Assembly (NCBI GenBank): GCA_947384285.1
Contig: CANDGI010000009.1
Coordinates: forward strand, 1-64,000
Reading direction: 5' to 3'
DNA length: 64,000 bases
Origin: an uncultured Lachnospiraceae bacterium
GTDB lineage: Bacteria; Bacillota; Clostridia; Lachnospirales; Lachnospiraceae
A model generated the notes under the pieces. That model saw nothing but the letters and a program-made list of their open reading frames with translations. It was not told the DNA's origin and did no database searches. Within the stretch, counting starts at the first letter, position 1. Each line of letters begins with the position of its first letter. A program made the translations under genes and the position numbers. Below, one piece after another: positions 62,801 through 64,000 of this stretch.

Positions 62801-64000
62801 GTGACATATAATTTGGATAAATATTATCAGCTAGCAGATAAAAATTATTACAGACATTTAGGGAAAGTAGTAAAAATTGTAGGACTTACCATTGAATCTG
62901 TGGGACCCAACGCAAAACTAAGTGACTTGTGCCGTATTATTGTTGATAAGAACAGAAACATTTCCATTATGGCAGAAGTAGTGGGATTCCGGGACAAAAG
63001 ACTGCTTCTTATGCCTTATGAGAGTGTGGAGGGACTGGGCGTAGGATGTATCGTAGAGAATACGGGACATCCTTTGTCTGTTTATGTAGGCGAAGAAATG
63101 CTTGGGCATACCTTGGACGGCATGGGAAGGCCTACCGATATTGAGGAGCTGGCATTGCGGGAGGAGTATCCGGTGGATGCAGCCCCCCCTGACCCTATGG
63201 AACGGGTCATTATCAGTGATGTGCTTCCCCTGGGGGTAAAGGCGGTAGACGGCCTGATTACCGTCGGAAAAGGACAGAGGATTGGCATTTTTGCCGGGTC
63301 TGGCGTTGGGAAGAGTACGCTCCTTGGAATGTTTGCCAGGAATACCAGGGCAGATATCAATGTCATCGCATTGATCGGGGAGCGGGGCAGAGAAGTGCGT
63401 GAATTTATCGAACGGGATATGGGAGAGGAAGGAATGCGCCGCTCTGTTGTGATTGTGGCAACTTCCGACCGCCCGGCTCTTTTGCGGCGCAACGCAGCAA
63501 AAACCGCTACGGCTATCGCAGAGTATTTCAGGGATCAGGGCAAGGATGTGCTGTTGATGATGGATTCCCTGACGCGTTTTTCCATGGCGCAGCGGGAAAT
63601 CGGCCTTGCGTCCGGGGAACCTCCGGTGACCAGAGGATATCCCCCAAGCGTATATTCCGAGATGCCAAAGCTTTTAGAGCGTGCGGGCAACTCTGACAAG
63701 GGTTCCATTACGGGATTATATACGGTGCTGGTAGACGGAGATGATTTTAATGAACCTATTACAGATACTGCACGAAGCATCCTGGATGGGCATATTATGT
63801 TAGATAGGAAGCTGGCTCACAAGAACCATTATCCAGCCATTGATGTATTGCAGAGTATTTCCCGTGTTATGAGTTCCATTGCAGACAGCAAGCATAAAGA
63901 GGCGGCCGGGAAATTGAAGAATGTAATGGCAACCTATCAGGAAGCGGAAGATTTGATTAATATTGGCGCCTACAAGGCAGGATCCAACAAAAATATAGAT
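62801..64000 (+). CDS. fliI: Flagellum-specific ATPase FliI (3' partial)
   Basis: ATPase of the flagellar type III export apparatus. The GTG start at 62801 follows GTGAGGGAAATATC. The first 400 codons are visible and the frame is still open at the window end, out of about 435-440 expected. Walker A is [18 protein letters not shown]; also seen are LGRTLDG-like [48 protein letters not shown], Walker [20 protein letters not shown], and [15 protein letters not shown]. It follows fliH directly. Confidence 0.96.
   Translation, partial: MTYNLDKYYQLADKNYYRHLGKVVKIVGLTIESVGPNAKLSDLCRIIVDKNRNISIMAEVVGFRDKRLLLMPYESVEGLGVGCIVENTGHPLSVYVGEEMLGHTLDGMGRPTDIEELALREEYPVDAAPPDPMERVIISDVLPLGVKAVDGLITVGKGQRIGIFAGSGVGKSTLLGMFARNTRADINVIALIGERGREVREFIERDMGEEGMRRSVVIVATSDRPALLRRNAAKTATAIAEYFRDQGKDVLLMMDSLTRFSMAQREIGLASGEPPVTRGYPPSVYSEMPKLLERAGNSDKGSITGLYTVLVDGDDFNEPITDTARSILDGHIMLDRKLAHKNHYPAIDVLQSISRVMSSIADSKHKEAAGKLKNVMATYQEAEDLINIGAYKAGSNKNID

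Overview
The window reads as a chromosomal segment of a motile, spore-forming, low-to-mid GC Clostridia member, most likely a Lachnospiraceae. Evidence: electron-transfer flavoprotein genes of the butyrate type, FabK instead of FabI, a fused AccD-AccA carboxyltransferase, a split IMP-synthesis pair (PurO-type cyclohydrolase plus a stand-alone AICAR formyltransferase), sporulation sigma-K without a pro-sequence, CodY, and a flagellar basal-body operon in the usual Clostridia order. AGGAGG-like ribosome binding sites are strong, and TTG and GTG starts are common.

Layout. 1-1.9 kb: 3' part of etfB, then etfA. 2.2-14.3 kb: glycolysis and housekeeping (gpmI, then a purC-purF-purB block, eno, secG, rnr, smpB) with a PilZ gene on the opposite strand and a decayed toxin-antitoxin pair before eno. 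14.4-17.5 kb: lineage-specific proteins around ssrA (tmRNA). 17.7-22.6 kb: an OmpR-type response regulator and its likely histidine kinase, separated by a 2.7 kb cassette of an ABC ATPase without Walker A, an ABC-2 permease and an M50 membrane protease. 22.6-25.1 kb: a 28-bp minisatellite, a lipoprotein and cheV. 25.2-28.6 kb: purO, AICAR formyltransferase and a tmcAL gene enlarged by internal repeats. 28.6-31 kb: an eroded stretch with gene relics and a mobile-looking palindromic repeat, ending at a CIRCE-controlled hsp20. 31.6-37.8 kb: a secreted Ig-like/cysteine-peptidase-like protein, gltX, a UvrD-like helicase, a DUF1292 protein and an HD-GYP protein. 38.0-46.1 kb: the fatty-acid synthesis operon acpP-fabK-fabD-fabG-fabF-accB-fabZ-accC-accDA, then a nitronate-monooxygenase-like gene. 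47.4-50.8 kb: a GH13-like protein that has lost catalytic residues, a TraX-like membrane protein, DUF5662 and DUF4250. 51.1-57.6 kb: sigK, comM, dprA, topA, codY. 58-64 kb: flgB-flgC-fliE-fliF-fliG-fliH-fliI, cut by the window end.

How it fits together. The fab/acc operon has one strong promoter overlapped by a TTTGA-N3-TCAAA palindrome, as expected for a FabT-like repressor. hsp20 has a promoter overlapped by CIRCE (HrcA control). PilZ, HD-GYP, CheV and the flagellar genes point to c-di-GMP-linked motility control. Two families of short structured repeats are scattered between genes. The best candidates for something undescribed are the transporter/protease cassette that splits the two-component system, the near-identical palindromic repeat family, and the GH13-like pseudoenzyme.
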